Assembly: GCF_004000865.1 (NCBI RefSeq)
Contig: NZ_BIMB01000006.1
Span: forward strand, 62,001 to 126,000
Direction: 5' to 3'
Length of the DNA: 64,000 nucleotides
Source of the DNA: Paenibacillus elgii NBRC 100335
GTDB lineage: Bacteria; Bacillota; Bacilli; Paenibacillales; NBRC-103111
The notes below the pieces were generated by a model. It worked only from the letters and a program-made list of their open reading frames with translations. It was not told the DNA's origin and did no database searches. This document shows positions 29,132-39,720 of this stretch, in pieces; the first letter of the stretch is position 1, and every line of letters begins with the position of its first letter. The position numbers and the translations under genes were made by a program.

Positions 29132-29422
29132 TTGCTTGAGCATGTACACAAAAAAGTAACCGACATTGCCGCGAACATCGAACGGACGCAAATTGCCGAC
29201 TACGTTCTGCTCATGAACAGCCCGATTCGCCTGATTTGGACCAACCTGCTTGCCGGGATTTCACGCGGCGTAGGCATTGCGATCGGTTTTACCATATTCG
29301 CTTCGACCATCCTGTATCTGCTCCAGGCGCTTAACGTGTTGAACTTGCCTATAATCGGGAATTATATTGCCGATATTGTCAAACATGTGCAGTTCCAATT
29401 GGAAGGAAAAAGGACCTTCTAG
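29132..29422 (+). CDS. DUF5665 family small membrane protein
   Basis: Small membrane protein of unknown function, with a soluble N-terminus (HKKVTDIAANIERTQIADYV) followed by two hydrophobic segments at about residues 30-65. The family is common in Paenibacillaceae and related spore formers. The only canonical start is TTG at 29132, which has a poor ribosome site. The frame is open from 29072, and a good GGGAGG at 29082 points to an AUA codon at 29096, which would add 12 residues starting with Glu-Gln-Thr after the initiator. The stop lies six bases from the convergent yteA stop. Confidence 0.75.
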   Translation: MLEHVHKKVTDIAANIERTQIADYVLLMNSPIRLIWTNLLAGISRGVGIAIGFTIFASTILYLLQALNVLNLPIIGNYIADIVKHVQFQLEGKRTF

Positions 29423-29428
29423 CACAGC

Positions 29429-30199
29429 CTACGAAAACCGGTCTTCGGCCTCTTCCTCGGGTTCGAGCAAGCCGTCTCCTTCGCCGCTGCGCATATAGTG
29501 TCGGTACGCTTTATTACGGACAACCGTGACTTGACGGCCGAACATGTCGGTGGCCAGGAAGCTTTCGATCGGTTCGACGTACCCTTCGGATTCGTCGGCT
29601 TCGATCTGCATCTCGTTGTAGCTGTCGGATTCGTTCGGATCGTCGGCCATCGCCGGCGTATTGGACGTTCCCCAGCTTTCGACGATTTGCCAGGCGTCTT
29701 CGCCGTCGAACTGCGTCTGCCCCTCGCGTTCGTCAAGACTTGTTCTTCCGAACGGCGGGTCAAGAAATTTTTCTTCCGCGGGCCGGCGTTGGGACATATC
29801 GGGGTCGGGTACATGTTCTACGCAGTAGGCGGTTGTAGGGAGGGCTTCCAGCCGCTCGGGCGGAATCGGCTGCCCGCATACCCGGCAAATGCCGTAATCC
29901 CCCGATTCCATGCGAGTCAATGCCTCGTTGATGTCGGTAAGCTGGTGCTCGGCATTTTCGTGAAGGGCGATATCTTTTCCGCGTTCGTACATCTCGGTGC
30001 CCAAATCGCCGGGATGGTTGTCATAGTTGGAAAGCTCTCCGGTCTGGACGCGCATGGAATCGCCGAGTCCCATATGCTCACGTGATTCCAAGTGCCGCTC
30101 CAGCCACTGCTTTTCTTCCGTCAGCTTGGCTTTGAGCGCTTGCAGCTGCTGCCCGGTAAGCGGACCGGGGGAACCGGATTCGAACGGAAGGTTTGTCAA
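29429..30199 (-). CDS. yteA: TraR/DksA-type zinc-finger protein (YteA)
   Basis: YteA-like protein with a DksA/TraR C4-type finger. The protein has 256 residues and a TTG start behind AAGGAGG. It has an N-terminal helical region, then CRVCGQPIPPERLEALP and YCVEH, so the fourth ligand appears to be histidine instead of cysteine. A long acidic C-terminus (EPEEEAED) follows. DksA-like proteins bind RNA polymerase. The YteA group is poorly characterised. It is transcribed opposite to both neighbours. Confidence 0.8.
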   Translation of the reverse strand: MTNLPFESGSPGPLTGQQLQALKAKLTEEKQWLERHLESREHMGLGDSMRVQTGELSNYDNHPGDLGTEMYERGKDIALHENAEHQLTDINEALTRMESGDYGICRVCGQPIPPERLEALPTTAYCVEHVPDPDMSQRRPAEEKFLDPPFGRTSLDEREGQTQFDGEDAWQIVESWGTSNTPAMADDPNESDSYNEMQIEADESEGYVEPIESFLATDMFGRQVTVVRNKAYRHYMRSGEGDGLLEPEEEAEDRFS

Positions 30200-30316
30200 G
30201 AAAAGCGCCTCCTTTTGATTAAAGCAAGCATGTATCGTTATGTTTCGCGCCGCCCGTTGTTTTTAGCTAGGTAAATGTATGCAGGTTGTCAGCAAGCCCA
30301 ATAAGGAGTTGTTATT

Positions 30317-30844
30317 TTGAGATATTACATTTACGCGTTTATCGTTCTCCTGTTGGACCAGGCTACCAAATGGCTTATTGTAAGCCGGTTGGAGCGGGGG
30401 GAATCGCGATCGGTCATCGGCGATTTTTTCCAAATCACCTCTCACCGGAACACTGGAGCCGCTTTTGGTATTTTGCCAAATCAGCGGTGGTTTTTCCTGG
30501 TCATTACGGTTTTTGTAGTGGTTGGGGTCATCTGGTATTTGCAGAAGATGCGAAAAGAAGGAAAAAAGCTGCTGCCTTTTGCTCTGAGCTTGCTGCTTGG
30601 AGGGGCGTTTGGCAATTTTATCGACCGTGCGCTGTTTGGCGAAGTTGTGGATTTTCTCGATTTTCACTTCCGTTTCAATTTCTTCGGCATCCCGGTGAAC
30701 TACCCGTTCCCGATCTTTAACGTTGCCGATTCCGCCATCGTCGTCGGGGTCGCCTTGATCTTCGTTGATTCGCTGATCAGCTGGCGTCAGGAAGCGAAAC
30801 AAAATGCCGCCAACAAGCTGGAAAGCGGGGACTCGCAATCATGA
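30317..30844 (+). CDS. lspA: Lipoprotein signal peptidase
   Basis: Signal peptidase II, the membrane aspartic protease that removes signal peptides from prolipoproteins. The protein has 175 residues and a TTG start behind AAGGAG. Four membrane segments are visible. The catalytic aspartates are Asp103 (NFIDR) and Asp138 (NVADSAI), and the family motif RNTGAAFG lies near residue 45. It overlaps the next gene by four bases (ATGA), the common lspA-rluD arrangement. Confidence 0.95.
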   Translation: MRYYIYAFIVLLLDQATKWLIVSRLERGESRSVIGDFFQITSHRNTGAAFGILPNQRWFFLVITVFVVVGVIWYLQKMRKEGKKLLPFALSLLLGGAFGNFIDRALFGEVVDFLDFHFRFNFFGIPVNYPFPIFNVADSAIVVGVALIFVDSLISWRQEAKQNAANKLESGDSQS

Positions 30845-31794
30845 ATGTAACCGAGCAAGGATGGTCGGAGCAGGATCAGCGGTTCGAATGGACGGCCGAG
30901 CCGGAAGACGCCGGAGAACGAATCGATAAGTTCATTACGGAAGCGCTGGAGGAAGAAGTGTCCCGTACGCAAGTGCAGCAGTGGATCAAGGACGGTTGCG
31001 TGAAGGTCGGAGGCCGCGTGGTAAAGCCGAACTATAAGCTTTCTGAAGGGGACGCCATGACGCTGGTCATGCCCGAACCGGAAGAGCTGGTGCTTACGCC
31101 GGAACCGATTCCGCTGGACGTTGTGTATGAGGATTCGGACGTGATTGTCGTCAATAAGCCGCGGGGTATGGTCGTGCACCCGGCGCCCGGACATTACAGC
31201 GGAACGCTCGTCAATGCGCTTCTGTATCATTGCAAGGATTTGTCCGGCATTAACGGCATTATTCGGCCCGGCATTGTTCATCGCATCGATAAGGATACGT
31301 CGGGTCTGTTGATGGCCGCGAAAAACGATCTGGCTCATTCGGGGCTTGCCGCCCAATTGAAGGCGCATACGGTCAATCGCAAATATTTTGCCCTTGTGCA
31401 TGGCAACGTTCCTCATGAGAACGGCACTGTCGATGCGCCGATCGGACGCGATCCGAAGGATCGGAAGCTGTATACTGTCACCGAACGGAACAGCAAGCAT
31501 GCGGTCACGCATTTTCTCGTAGTGGAGAGGTTCGGCGATTACACGCTGCTGGAGCTGAAGCTGGAGACGGGACGCACACATCAGATTCGGGTGCATATGA
31601 AATTCATCGGACATCCGCTTGTGGGAGATCCGGCCTACGGTCCTTCCAAGAGCAAGGGGGTCCTGATGGAAGGACAAGCGCTTCACGCGGCCGTGCTCGG
31701 ATTCGAGCATCCCCGCTCGGGAGCGGAGCTGCAGTTCGAAGCGCCGATTCCGGACGATATGCAGCGGCTTCTGGAAGTGCTGCGAACAAGGTAA
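30841..31794 (+). CDS. RluD-family 23S rRNA pseudouridine synthase
   Basis: RluA/RluD family pseudouridine synthase (ylyB position next to lspA), modifying uridines in RNA, probably 23S rRNA. The protein has 317 residues. An N-terminal S4 RNA-binding domain lies at about 25-80. The catalytic domain has the motif HRIDKDTSG with catalytic Asp150, NKPRGMVVHP near 105, and LETGRTHQIRVH near 245. Translation is likely coupled to lspA. The exact target uridines cannot be read from the sequence. Confidence 0.9.
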   Translation: MNVTEQGWSEQDQRFEWTAEPEDAGERIDKFITEALEEEVSRTQVQQWIKDGCVKVGGRVVKPNYKLSEGDAMTLVMPEPEELVLTPEPIPLDVVYEDSDVIVVNKPRGMVVHPAPGHYSGTLVNALLYHCKDLSGINGIIRPGIVHRIDKDTSGLLMAAKNDLAHSGLAAQLKAHTVNRKYFALVHGNVPHENGTVDAPIGRDPKDRKLYTVTERNSKHAVTHFLVVERFGDYTLLELKLETGRTHQIRVHMKFIGHPLVGDPAYGPSKSKGVLMEGQALHAAVLGFEHPRSGAELQFEAPIPDDMQRLLEVLRTR

Positions 31795-31820
31795 CAAGGT
31801 CAGGGACATGGGGGAACGTT

Positions 31821-32984
31821 ATGGAACAGCTTGAGCGCTTGATTAATCCTAGTGTCAAGGAGATACAAATCTCCGGTATCCGAAAAATTTCCAATTTGGT
31901 TGCGAATTATAAAGACGCCCTCACGCTAACGATCGGCCAGCCTGATTTGCCGACGCCGGATCACATTATGCGTGCGGCCGAGCGGGCCATCGAAGAGCAT
32001 CGGACGACCTATACGCCGAATCCGGGTCTACCGGAGCTCCGGAAGGCCGCAGCGGCGTTCCTCGAACGCAAATACGGGCTCAGCTATTCCGGGCTGGAGG
32101 AAGTGCTCGTTACCGTAGGCGCGAGTCAAGCGCTGGACATAACGCTTCGCACGATTTTGGAGCCGGGAAGCGAAGTGATCTTGCCGGGTCCGATCTATCC
32201 GGGCTATGAGCCGCTCATTCGTTTGTGCGGCGGCGTGCCGGTTTATGCGGATACCCGCGGCACTGGCTTCAAGCTGACGGCGGAAGTGTTGGAGCCATAT
32301 CTGACCGAAAAGACTCGGTGCGTTATTTTGGCTTATCCGTCGAATCCGACCGGACGGGTGATGAGCGCGGAGGAGCTTGTCGATATCGCTCGGCTGCTCG
32401 AATCGCGCAAGCTGTTTGTCATTTCCGACGAAATCTACAGCGAGCTGATTTATGACGGACCTCATCGCTCTATTGCCGCGTTGTCGGGGATGCGGGAGCG
32501 TACTATCGTCATTAACGGATTGTCCAAGTCGCACTCGATGACGGGCTGGCGAATCGGCTTTACTTTTGCCCCGGCTTATTTGACGCAGCACATGGTTAAG
32601 GTTCACCAGTACAACGTCACCTGCGCAAGCTCCATCAGCCAGTATGCGGCCATCGAAGCGCTAACGGCGGGAGTCGACGATGCGCTGCCGATGAGAGCCG
32701 AGTATGTAAAACGGCGGGACTTCGTGTATGATCGGCTCGTCGAGATGGGCTTCGAGCTGGCGAAGCCGGAAGGAGCGTTTTATTTGTTTCCTTCGATTGA
32801 GCGCTTCGGCTTTTCTTCCATTGATTTTGCTATGAAGCTGCTGGAAGAACAGCGGGTGGCCGTTGTGCCGGGGGATGCGTTCTCCGCACTAGGGGAGGGC
32901 TATATCCGCTTATCGTACGCTTATTCGATGGACGTTTTAGAGCAGGCGATGGAGCGATTGAAAGTATTCGTAAGCCGCCTGTAG
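31821..32984 (+). CDS. patA: N-acetyl-LL-diaminopimelate aminotransferase (class I/II aminotransferase)
   Basis: PLP-dependent fold-type I aminotransferase of 387 residues. The Schiff-base lysine is Lys236 in NGLSKSHSMTGWR, and YPSNPTGRVM lies near residue 170. Converging immediately on dapL and dapH suggests it provides the transamination step of the acetylated DAP pathway (PatA). On sequence alone other keto acids are possible. Confidence 0.82.
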   Translation: MEQLERLINPSVKEIQISGIRKISNLVANYKDALTLTIGQPDLPTPDHIMRAAERAIEEHRTTYTPNPGLPELRKAAAAFLERKYGLSYSGLEEVLVTVGASQALDITLRTILEPGSEVILPGPIYPGYEPLIRLCGGVPVYADTRGTGFKLTAEVLEPYLTEKTRCVILAYPSNPTGRVMSAEELVDIARLLESRKLFVISDEIYSELIYDGPHRSIAALSGMRERTIVINGLSKSHSMTGWRIGFTFAPAYLTQHMVKVHQYNVTCASSISQYAAIEALTAGVDDALPMRAEYVKRRDFVYDRLVEMGFELAKPEGAFYLFPSIERFGFSSIDFAMKLLEEQRVAVVPGDAFSALGEGYIRLSYAYSMDVLEQAMERLKVFVSRL

Positions 32985-32991
32985 GAAAAAT

Positions 32992-33042
32992 AAAAGCTTC
33001 TCATCCCGTTTCTCTGACAGAGACGTGATGAGAAGCTTTTTT
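32992..33042. terminator. Bidirectional terminator between patA and dapL
   Basis: AAAAGCTTCTCATC pairs with GATGAGAAGCTTTT, with A residues before and T residues after. It can therefore stop transcripts from both converging genes. Confidence 0.88.
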
Positions 33043-33043
33043 G

Positions 33044-34192
33044 CTATTGTTGGCTTTTCCAAGTCAGGAAGCGGCTCATTAGGTCGATAGCCAAGTCGAT
33101 GGCGCGTTCGTCCGGCTCCAGCTTCGCATGATGCAGTCCGTAAGGGGTTCCGACGCCAAGCCAGAACATGAACCCGGGAACCGCTTCGAGAAAATAACCG
33201 AAATCTTCCCCGGTCATCGCTTCGGTACATTCGATCAATTGAAGCGGCATCGAATGGTCCGTATCTCGAACCCAGTTCATAAATTGACCCGTTACGTCCG
33301 CCTCGTTAAACACCTGCCGGTAATTGGCCCCATAATCGATCTCGGCCTTGCAGGCGAAAGCCGTCTCCATTCCGGCGACGAGCGCCTCGATTCGGGACTT
33401 GACGAGCGACATCGTTTCAGCCGAAAGTGTCCGTATTGTTCCTTCCAGACGGGCTGTTTCGGCGATAATATTTTGCTTTGTGCCACCGTCAATTTTGCCG
33501 ATGGTAATAACCGCCGAATCAAGAGGATTCACATTGCGGGAAATAACGGTTTGCAGTTGTCCAACAAGCTGACACGCGGCAATTACCATATCGTTCGCGT
33601 TGTGCGGGAAAGCCGCATGCCCGCCTTTACCCGTGAGGGTAATGAACAGCTCTGACGTATTGGCAAACAAGATGCCCGGCTTGGTAGCCACGGTGCCTAC
33701 CGGATATTCCGGCGCGATATGCAAGGCGAAAATTTCATCGGGCATCCAGTCCCGAAGTTCTTCGCATTCCAGCATCGGCTTGGCACCTCCCGGGCCTTCT
33801 TCCGCGGGCTGAAAAATAAAGGTCAGATTATCGCGGATCGGCTGCTGTGCAAAATGAGTCAGGATACCGAGACCGATGGACATATGCAGGTCGTGTCCGC
33901 AGGCGTGCATAAAGCCGGGATGCTCCGAACGGAAGTCGTACCCGGTGTCTTCCGTTATCGGTAATGCGTCGATGTCGGCGCGGTAGCCGAACCGGCGCTT
34001 GGGCGCGGTTCCTTTTACATTCACGATAATGCCGGTTCGCCAAGTGCGGACTTCGAGCCGCTCCTGCGGCAAGGAGGCGATGTAATCGAGCAAATACCGC
34101 TGGGTTTTAAACTCTTGAAACCCAAGCTCGGGGATTTTATGCAAATCTCTGCGAATTTGTACAAAGCGGCTCGGGTTGACGGCTACGGACAT
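33044..34192 (-). CDS. dapL: N-acetyldiaminopimelate deacetylase
   Basis: M20 metallopeptidase-family amidohydrolase releasing acetate from N-acetyl-LL-DAP. The protein has 382 residues. The metal-binding motifs are RADIDALP near residue 70, HACGHDLHM near 95 and QPAEEGPGG near 128. A dimerisation domain lies in the middle and TGEDFGYF near 335. Downstream of dapH on the same strand, 76 bases away. The context makes DAP deacetylase more likely than a generic amidohydrolase. Confidence 0.88.
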   Translation of the reverse strand: MSVAVNPSRFVQIRRDLHKIPELGFQEFKTQRYLLDYIASLPQERLEVRTWRTGIIVNVKGTAPKRRFGYRADIDALPITEDTGYDFRSEHPGFMHACGHDLHMSIGLGILTHFAQQPIRDNLTFIFQPAEEGPGGAKPMLECEELRDWMPDEIFALHIAPEYPVGTVATKPGILFANTSELFITLTGKGGHAAFPHNANDMVIAACQLVGQLQTVISRNVNPLDSAVITIGKIDGGTKQNIIAETARLEGTIRTLSAETMSLVKSRIEALVAGMETAFACKAEIDYGANYRQVFNEADVTGQFMNWVRDTDHSMPLQLIECTEAMTGEDFGYFLEAVPGFMFWLGVGTPYGLHHAKLEPDERAIDLAIDLMSRFLTWKSQQ

Positions 34193-34220
34193 GGTGCTGG
34201 TGCCTCCTTTGGTGAGGGAA

Positions 34221-34256
34221 TGAAGAGAAAGGCCCGGCGTTTGATCGCCGAGCCTT
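34221..34256 (-). terminator. Stem-loop between dapH and dapL
   Basis: On the minus strand AAGGCTCGGCG pairs with CGCCGGGCCTT, followed by TTCTCTTC. The interrupted T tract suggests partial termination, which would lower dapL expression relative to dapH. Confidence 0.45.
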
Positions 34257-34268
34257 GAATGCGCCGAA

Positions 34269-34982
34269 TTACAGGTTGCGCAGGTCTTTCAAAATTTCCG
34301 TTTTCGACTTCGTTTTGTCGTCCACTTTTTTGATGACGCGGGCAGGGGTACCGGCAACGACGCTGAATTCCGGCACGTCTTCTACGACGACCGCGCCTGC
34401 GGCGACGACGGAACCTTGTCCGACGCGTACGCCTTCGAGAATAACGGCGTTAGCTCCGACGAGCACGTCGTCTTCGATCACGACCGGTTGAGCGGAAGGC
34501 GGCTCGATTACGCCTGCAAGGACGGCGCCCGCTCCGATGTGGCACATTTTGCCGACTTTCACGCGGCCGCCAAGAATGGCGTTCATATCGATCATCGTGC
34601 CTTCGCCGATGGAGACGCCGATGTTGATTACGGCTCCCATCATGATAATCGCGTTATCACCTATGCCGACCATGTCACGGATAATCGCGCCCGGTTCGAT
34701 GCGGGCATTGATATTTTTGAGGTCCAGCAGCGGTACTGCGGAGTTGCGGCGGTCATTCTCGACGACATAGTCTTCGATTTTGCCGGCTTCCGCGTCCAGC
34801 ACGCTTTTTACTTCCGCCCAATCGCCGAACAGCACGCCGCTTTTGCCGGAGATGAACGCTTGAATATTGTCTCCGAAGGAGATGGATTCCAGGTCGCCTT
34901 TAACATATACTTTAACCGGAGTTTTTTTCTTGCTTGTTTTAATGAGATTAATAACGTCTTCCGTATTCATTTCGATCGACAT
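34269..34982 (-). CDS. dapH: Tetrahydrodipicolinate N-acetyltransferase
   Basis: Left-handed beta-helix acetyltransferase making N-acetyl-2-amino-6-oxopimelate from tetrahydrodipicolinate and acetyl-CoA. The protein has 237 residues. Hexapeptide repeats run from about residue 95 to 205 ([20 protein letters not shown] and onwards). The N-terminal domain is specific to DapH. With patA and dapL it defines the acetylase branch, which uses acetyl instead of succinyl blocking groups. A promoter with good boxes lies upstream at 35067-35095. Confidence 0.93.
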   Translation of the reverse strand: MSIEMNTEDVINLIKTSKKKTPVKVYVKGDLESISFGDNIQAFISGKSGVLFGDWAEVKSVLDAEAGKIEDYVVENDRRNSAVPLLDLKNINARIEPGAIIRDMVGIGDNAIIMMGAVINIGVSIGEGTMIDMNAILGGRVKVGKMCHIGAGAVLAGVIEPPSAQPVVIEDDVLVGANAVILEGVRVGQGSVVAAGAVVVEDVPEFSVVAGTPARVIKKVDDKTKSKTEILKDLRNL

Positions 34983-35066
34983 AAACGGGATTCCAGCTCC
35001 TTATGTAGTGATACCGTGAACGAAAACGGGCATGATCCGTTGTCCCGAAGATCACGAACTACATCT

Positions 35067-35095
35067 TTTATAGCATAAAACGCATGCCCTAGCAA
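35067..35095 (-). promoter_or_regulatory. Sigma-A promoter of dapH
   Basis: On the minus strand TTGCTA and TATAAA are separated by 17 bases. It is divergent from the pyr promoter 38 bases away. I see no other feature in 34983-35066 besides the dapH leader. Confidence 0.65.
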
Positions 35096-35132
35096 TCCTT
35101 GGCCGGTCGAATCGGATGTGATTCGAAGAGTA

Positions 35133-35161
35133 TTGACATCGGGTGTCGAACATGGCATAAT
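35133..35161 (+). promoter_or_regulatory. Sigma-A promoter of the pyr operon
   Basis: TTGACA and CATAAT are separated by 17 bases. The start would be near 35168, just before the PyrR-binding leader. Confidence 0.87.
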
Positions 35162-35167
35162 GCTTGT

Positions 35168-35340
35168 AACTGAATAGCACCTTTAAAATCAGTCCCGTGA
35201 GGCTGGCAAGGTGAACGACGAATCGAACGGTCCAAGCGGATGCGCCGACGGCATAGATGCCGGTGTGGTGTGTCTGTTCCGGTGTAACCTGTTCTGTTTC
35301 TGTGTGCGCAAACCTTGCCGATACGGCAAGGTTTTTTTAT
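35168..35340 (+). promoter_or_regulatory. PyrR-binding attenuator leader
   Basis: The leader contains CCTTTAAAATCAGTCCCGTG and then AGGCTGGCAAGG (35180-35211). This hairpin matches the anti-antiterminator bound by PyrR with UMP. A terminator hairpin follows at 35310. When UMP is plentiful, PyrR holds this loop, the antiterminator cannot form, and transcription stops before pyrR. Only one copy is visible. Bacillus has three, at different points in its operon. Confidence 0.88.
35310..35338 (+). terminator. Attenuator terminator before pyrR
   Basis: AACCTTGCCG and CGGCAAGGTT form a perfect stem followed by six more T residues. It is the terminator element of the PyrR attenuator. Confidence 0.9.
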
Positions 35341-35380
35341 GGTCAAAATCGCGAAAGCTTTGGTGAAGGGGGTTGCCTGA

Positions 35381-36870
<1,490 letters not shown>

Positions 36871-36915
36871 ACCGAATCCTAACCTACTACGAAGATGAAA
36901 CGAGCGGAGGTTCCC

Positions 36916-38199
36916 ATGGGAATTTGGATACTGAATGCCAGCCTGGCGGCTGGGGGCAATGAATTAAAGAAAAAGCACGTGTTCGCGAATGGCGAACGCA
37001 TCGAGCAAATCGTCGACGCAGGGGAAGCATTGCCCGATACGGCCGGGCATACGGTTATCGACGCCCAAGGCAAGCTGCTGGCGCCCGGACTCATCGACAT
37101 GCACGTACATCTGCGCGAACCGGGCTTCGAATATAAGGAAGATATCGCGTCGGGGACCCGTTCCGCAGCTCGCGGCGGTTTTACAGCGATCGCTTGCATG
37201 CCGAACACACGGCCGGTCATTGATACGGTGGAAACGGTGCAGTACGTGCTGAACAAAGCTCAAACCGAAGGCATCGTGCGCGTCCTGCCTTACGGCTGCA
37301 TCACGAAAAACGAGCTTGGACGCGAGCTCACGGACTTCGATGCCTTGAAGGAAGCCGGAGTGATCGGCTACACGGATGACGGTGTCGGCGTGCAAAGCGC
37401 GCAAATGATGAAGGATGCAATGGCCAAAGCGGCCTCGATCGGTATGCCGGTTATTGCGCACTGCGAGGACAATACGCTGGTCGAAGGCGCTGCTGTTAGC
37501 GAAGGCGCATTTGCCCGCAAGCACGGACTGAAAGGGATTCCGAACGAATCCGAAGCGATTCATGTCGGCCGTGACATTCTGCTCGCCGAAGCGACAGGGG
37601 TTCACTACCATGTATGCCACGTTAGCACGGAACAGTCGGTTCGCCTTATCCGCCAAGCGAAGCAGATCGGCATTAAAGTAACCGCCGAAGTGTGCCCGCA
37701 CCACTTGCTGCTGTCCGACGAAGACATCCCGGGGATGGATGCGAACTGGAAAATGAACCCGCCGCTGCGCACCCCGCGCGACGTGCAGGCCTGCATCGAG
37801 GGTCTAGTCGACGGCACGATCGACATCGTGGTCACCGACCACGCTCCGCACAGCGAGGAAGAGAAAGCGCGTGGCATGCAGCTTGCCCCGTTCGGCATCG
37901 TCGGCTTTGAGACGGCCTTCCCACTTTTGTACACGAAGTTCGTCGTTACGGGCCAATGGACGCTGGAGTTTCTGCTCGATAAAATGACCAAACTGCCGGC
38001 ACAAGTATTCGGACTTACTTGGGGAACGATCGAGGTCGGCAAAACCGCCGATCTGACGCTGATCGACCTCGAAACGGAAAAGAAGGTCAACCCGGCGGAA
38101 TTCCTCTCCAAGGGACGCAACACGCCGTTCACCGGCTGGAGCCTGAAAGGCTGGCCAACCTTAACCATCGTTGGCGGAAACGTCGTCTGGTCCGAGTAG
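36916..38199 (+). CDS. pyrC: Dihydroorotase
   Basis: Zinc amidohydrolase cyclising N-carbamoyl-aspartate. The ATG at 36916 behind CGGAGG gives 427 residues. A longer frame from 36895 overlaps the ribosome site. Metal ligands are His63 and His65 in DMHVHLREPG. Further histidines are in HCED near residue 180 and HVCHVSTE near 235, and VTDHAPH near 310 carries the catalytic aspartate. It is a class I long-form dihydroorotase. A 345-base repeat-rich gap separates it from carA. Confidence 0.95.
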   Translation: MGIWILNASLAAGGNELKKKHVFANGERIEQIVDAGEALPDTAGHTVIDAQGKLLAPGLIDMHVHLREPGFEYKEDIASGTRSAARGGFTAIACMPNTRPVIDTVETVQYVLNKAQTEGIVRVLPYGCITKNELGRELTDFDALKEAGVIGYTDDGVGVQSAQMMKDAMAKAASIGMPVIAHCEDNTLVEGAAVSEGAFARKHGLKGIPNESEAIHVGRDILLAEATGVHYHVCHVSTEQSVRLIRQAKQIGIKVTAEVCPHHLLLSDEDIPGMDANWKMNPPLRTPRDVQACIEGLVDGTIDIVVTDHAPHSEEEKARGMQLAPFGIVGFETAFPLLYTKFVVTGQWTLEFLLDKMTKLPAQVFGLTWGTIEVGKTADLTLIDLETEKKVNPAEFLSKGRNTPFTGWSLKGWPTLTIVGGNVVWSE

Positions 38200-38239
38200 G
38201 AAAAGGCGAGTAGACCTCAGCTGCGAGGGGAACCTACAG

Positions 38240-38265
38240 TTAGGGAAATAAAGGAACAGAGTTCC
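38240..38265 (+). terminator. Weak stem-loop after pyrC
   Basis: AAGGAAC and GTTCCTT flank a three-base loop, followed by ATTTTAT. It could partly terminate transcription between the proximal and distal halves of the pyr operon. Confidence 0.4.
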
Positions 38266-38329
38266 TTATTTTATAGAAACGATTTTGTTGTAAAGAAGCA
38301 ATGAGCAAGTCGGCAGCTTGCGAGCCGCT

Positions 38330-38514
38330 GCCCGCAGCACCGTAAAGCGTGTCCGGCCGACCGCGCGGGCGTCAGCCTCCGCGCCGTCCGGACAAACGCG
38401 ATCCCCCGCCGCAGCCCCTTTAAAAGCTACATACCCCCTTGTGCGACAACTTGAGGGGTCCGGGGGCGGCGCCCCTGGGGTCCCCCTTTGGAAAGGGGGA
38501 TTTAGGGGGATTGT
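38330..38514. repeat. GC-rich palindromic repeat cluster between pyrC and carA
   Basis: Three palindromic units lie in tandem. TGTCCGG at about 38348 pairs with CCGGACA (38389), with an inner CGCG-rich stem. GGGGTCCGGGGGC pairs with GCCCCTGGGGTCC around 38455-38482. CCCCCTTT pairs with AAAGGGGG near 38482, followed by a GGGGGATTTAGGGGGATT block. Base composition is unlike the flanking genes and no gene is visible. The last block resembles dispersed palindromes seen in many bacterial genomes. This is probably an inserted small repeat. Confidence 0.65.
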
Positions 38515-38544
38515 TCACCACACAGTATAAGGAGATGACAGCAG

Positions 38545-39720
38545 ATGCAGGCAAGATTGTTGTTGGAAGACGGTACGCTGTTTACCGGCAAAGCATTCGG
38601 AAGCACCGGCGACTCGGTTGGCGAAGTCGTGTTCAATACAGGCATTACAGGATACCAAGAGGTATTGTCCGATCCGTCCTATTGCGGACAAATCGTGACC
38701 ATGACGTACCCGCTGATCGGAAACTACGGCATCACGCGCGACGATTTCGAATCGATCCGCCCGTTCATTCACGGGTTCGTCGTTCGCGAGCATGAAACGG
38801 TGCCCAGCAACTGGAGAGCCGAGTACTCGCTGGACAGCCTGCTTAAAGAATACGGCATTATCGGCATCAGCGGTATCGACACCCGGATGCTGACCCGCCG
38901 CATCCGTCACCATGGCGTCATGAAAGGCATCCTGACCACCTCCGAGAAGCGTGTGGAAGAACTGCTGGAGCAGCTTAAAGCATCGCCGCTTATGACCGAT
39001 CAAGTGTCCCGCGTATCTACGAAAAGCGTGTTCAGCGCACCGGGAACGAAAGAACGGGTCGTTCTCGTCGATTTCGGCTCGAAGAGCGGTATTTTGCGCG
39101 ACTTGACCAAGCGCGGCTGCGACGTCGTCGTCGTGCCACAAGACACGACCGCGGATCAAATCCGCCGGCTGGCGCCGGACGGCATTCTGCTGTCCAACGG
39201 CCCCGGGGACCCGAAAGACGTGCCACATGCGGCGAAAATGATCGCCGAGCTGCTCGGTGAATTCCCGATCTTCGGCATCTGCCTCGGCCATCAATTGTTC
39301 GCGCTGGCGAGCGGTGCCGATACGGAAAAGCTGAAGTTCGGTCATCGCGGCGGTAACCACCCGGTAAAAGATTTGGCTACGGGCCGCTGCTACATCACAT
39401 CGCAAAACCATGGCTACACCGTAAATGAAGAGTCGATCGCCGGCACGGATTTGGAAGTGACTCATATCAACAACAACGACAAGACGATCGAAGGGCTGCG
39501 CCACAAGAAATATCCAGCCTTCTCCGTTCAGTACCATCCGGAGGCAGCGCCGGGACCGTTCGATTCGAGCTACTTGTTCGATGACTTCCTGCAGCTGATC
39601 CGCGATCATAAGCAAAACAACCCGCAGCTTCCGCGTCAGGCGCAGATCGCAGCGGCATACAAAGCGGGCAGCACGGCCGTATCCGCATCGAAAGGGGAGC
39701 TCCACTATGCCGAAAAATAA
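38545..39720 (+). CDS. carA: Carbamoyl-phosphate synthase small subunit
   Basis: Glutaminase subunit delivering ammonia to CarB. The protein has 391 residues. A class I glutamine amidotransferase domain carries the nucleophile Cys246 in GICLGHQLF, and the catalytic HPE lies in [10 protein letters not shown] near residue 335. An N-terminal CarA domain is present. AAGGAG is positioned before the ATG at 38545. It overlaps carB by 14 bases. The pyr position shows this is the pyrimidine-linked enzyme. Confidence 0.96.
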   Translation: MQARLLLEDGTLFTGKAFGSTGDSVGEVVFNTGITGYQEVLSDPSYCGQIVTMTYPLIGNYGITRDDFESIRPFIHGFVVREHETVPSNWRAEYSLDSLLKEYGIIGISGIDTRMLTRRIRHHGVMKGILTTSEKRVEELLEQLKASPLMTDQVSRVSTKSVFSAPGTKERVVLVDFGSKSGILRDLTKRGCDVVVVPQDTTADQIRRLAPDGILLSNGPGDPKDVPHAAKMIAELLGEFPIFGICLGHQLFALASGADTEKLKFGHRGGNHPVKDLATGRCYITSQNHGYTVNEESIAGTDLEVTHINNNDKTIEGLRHKKYPAFSVQYHPEAAPGPFDSSYLFDDFLQLIRDHKQNNPQLPRQAQIAAAYKAGSTAVSASKGELHYAEK

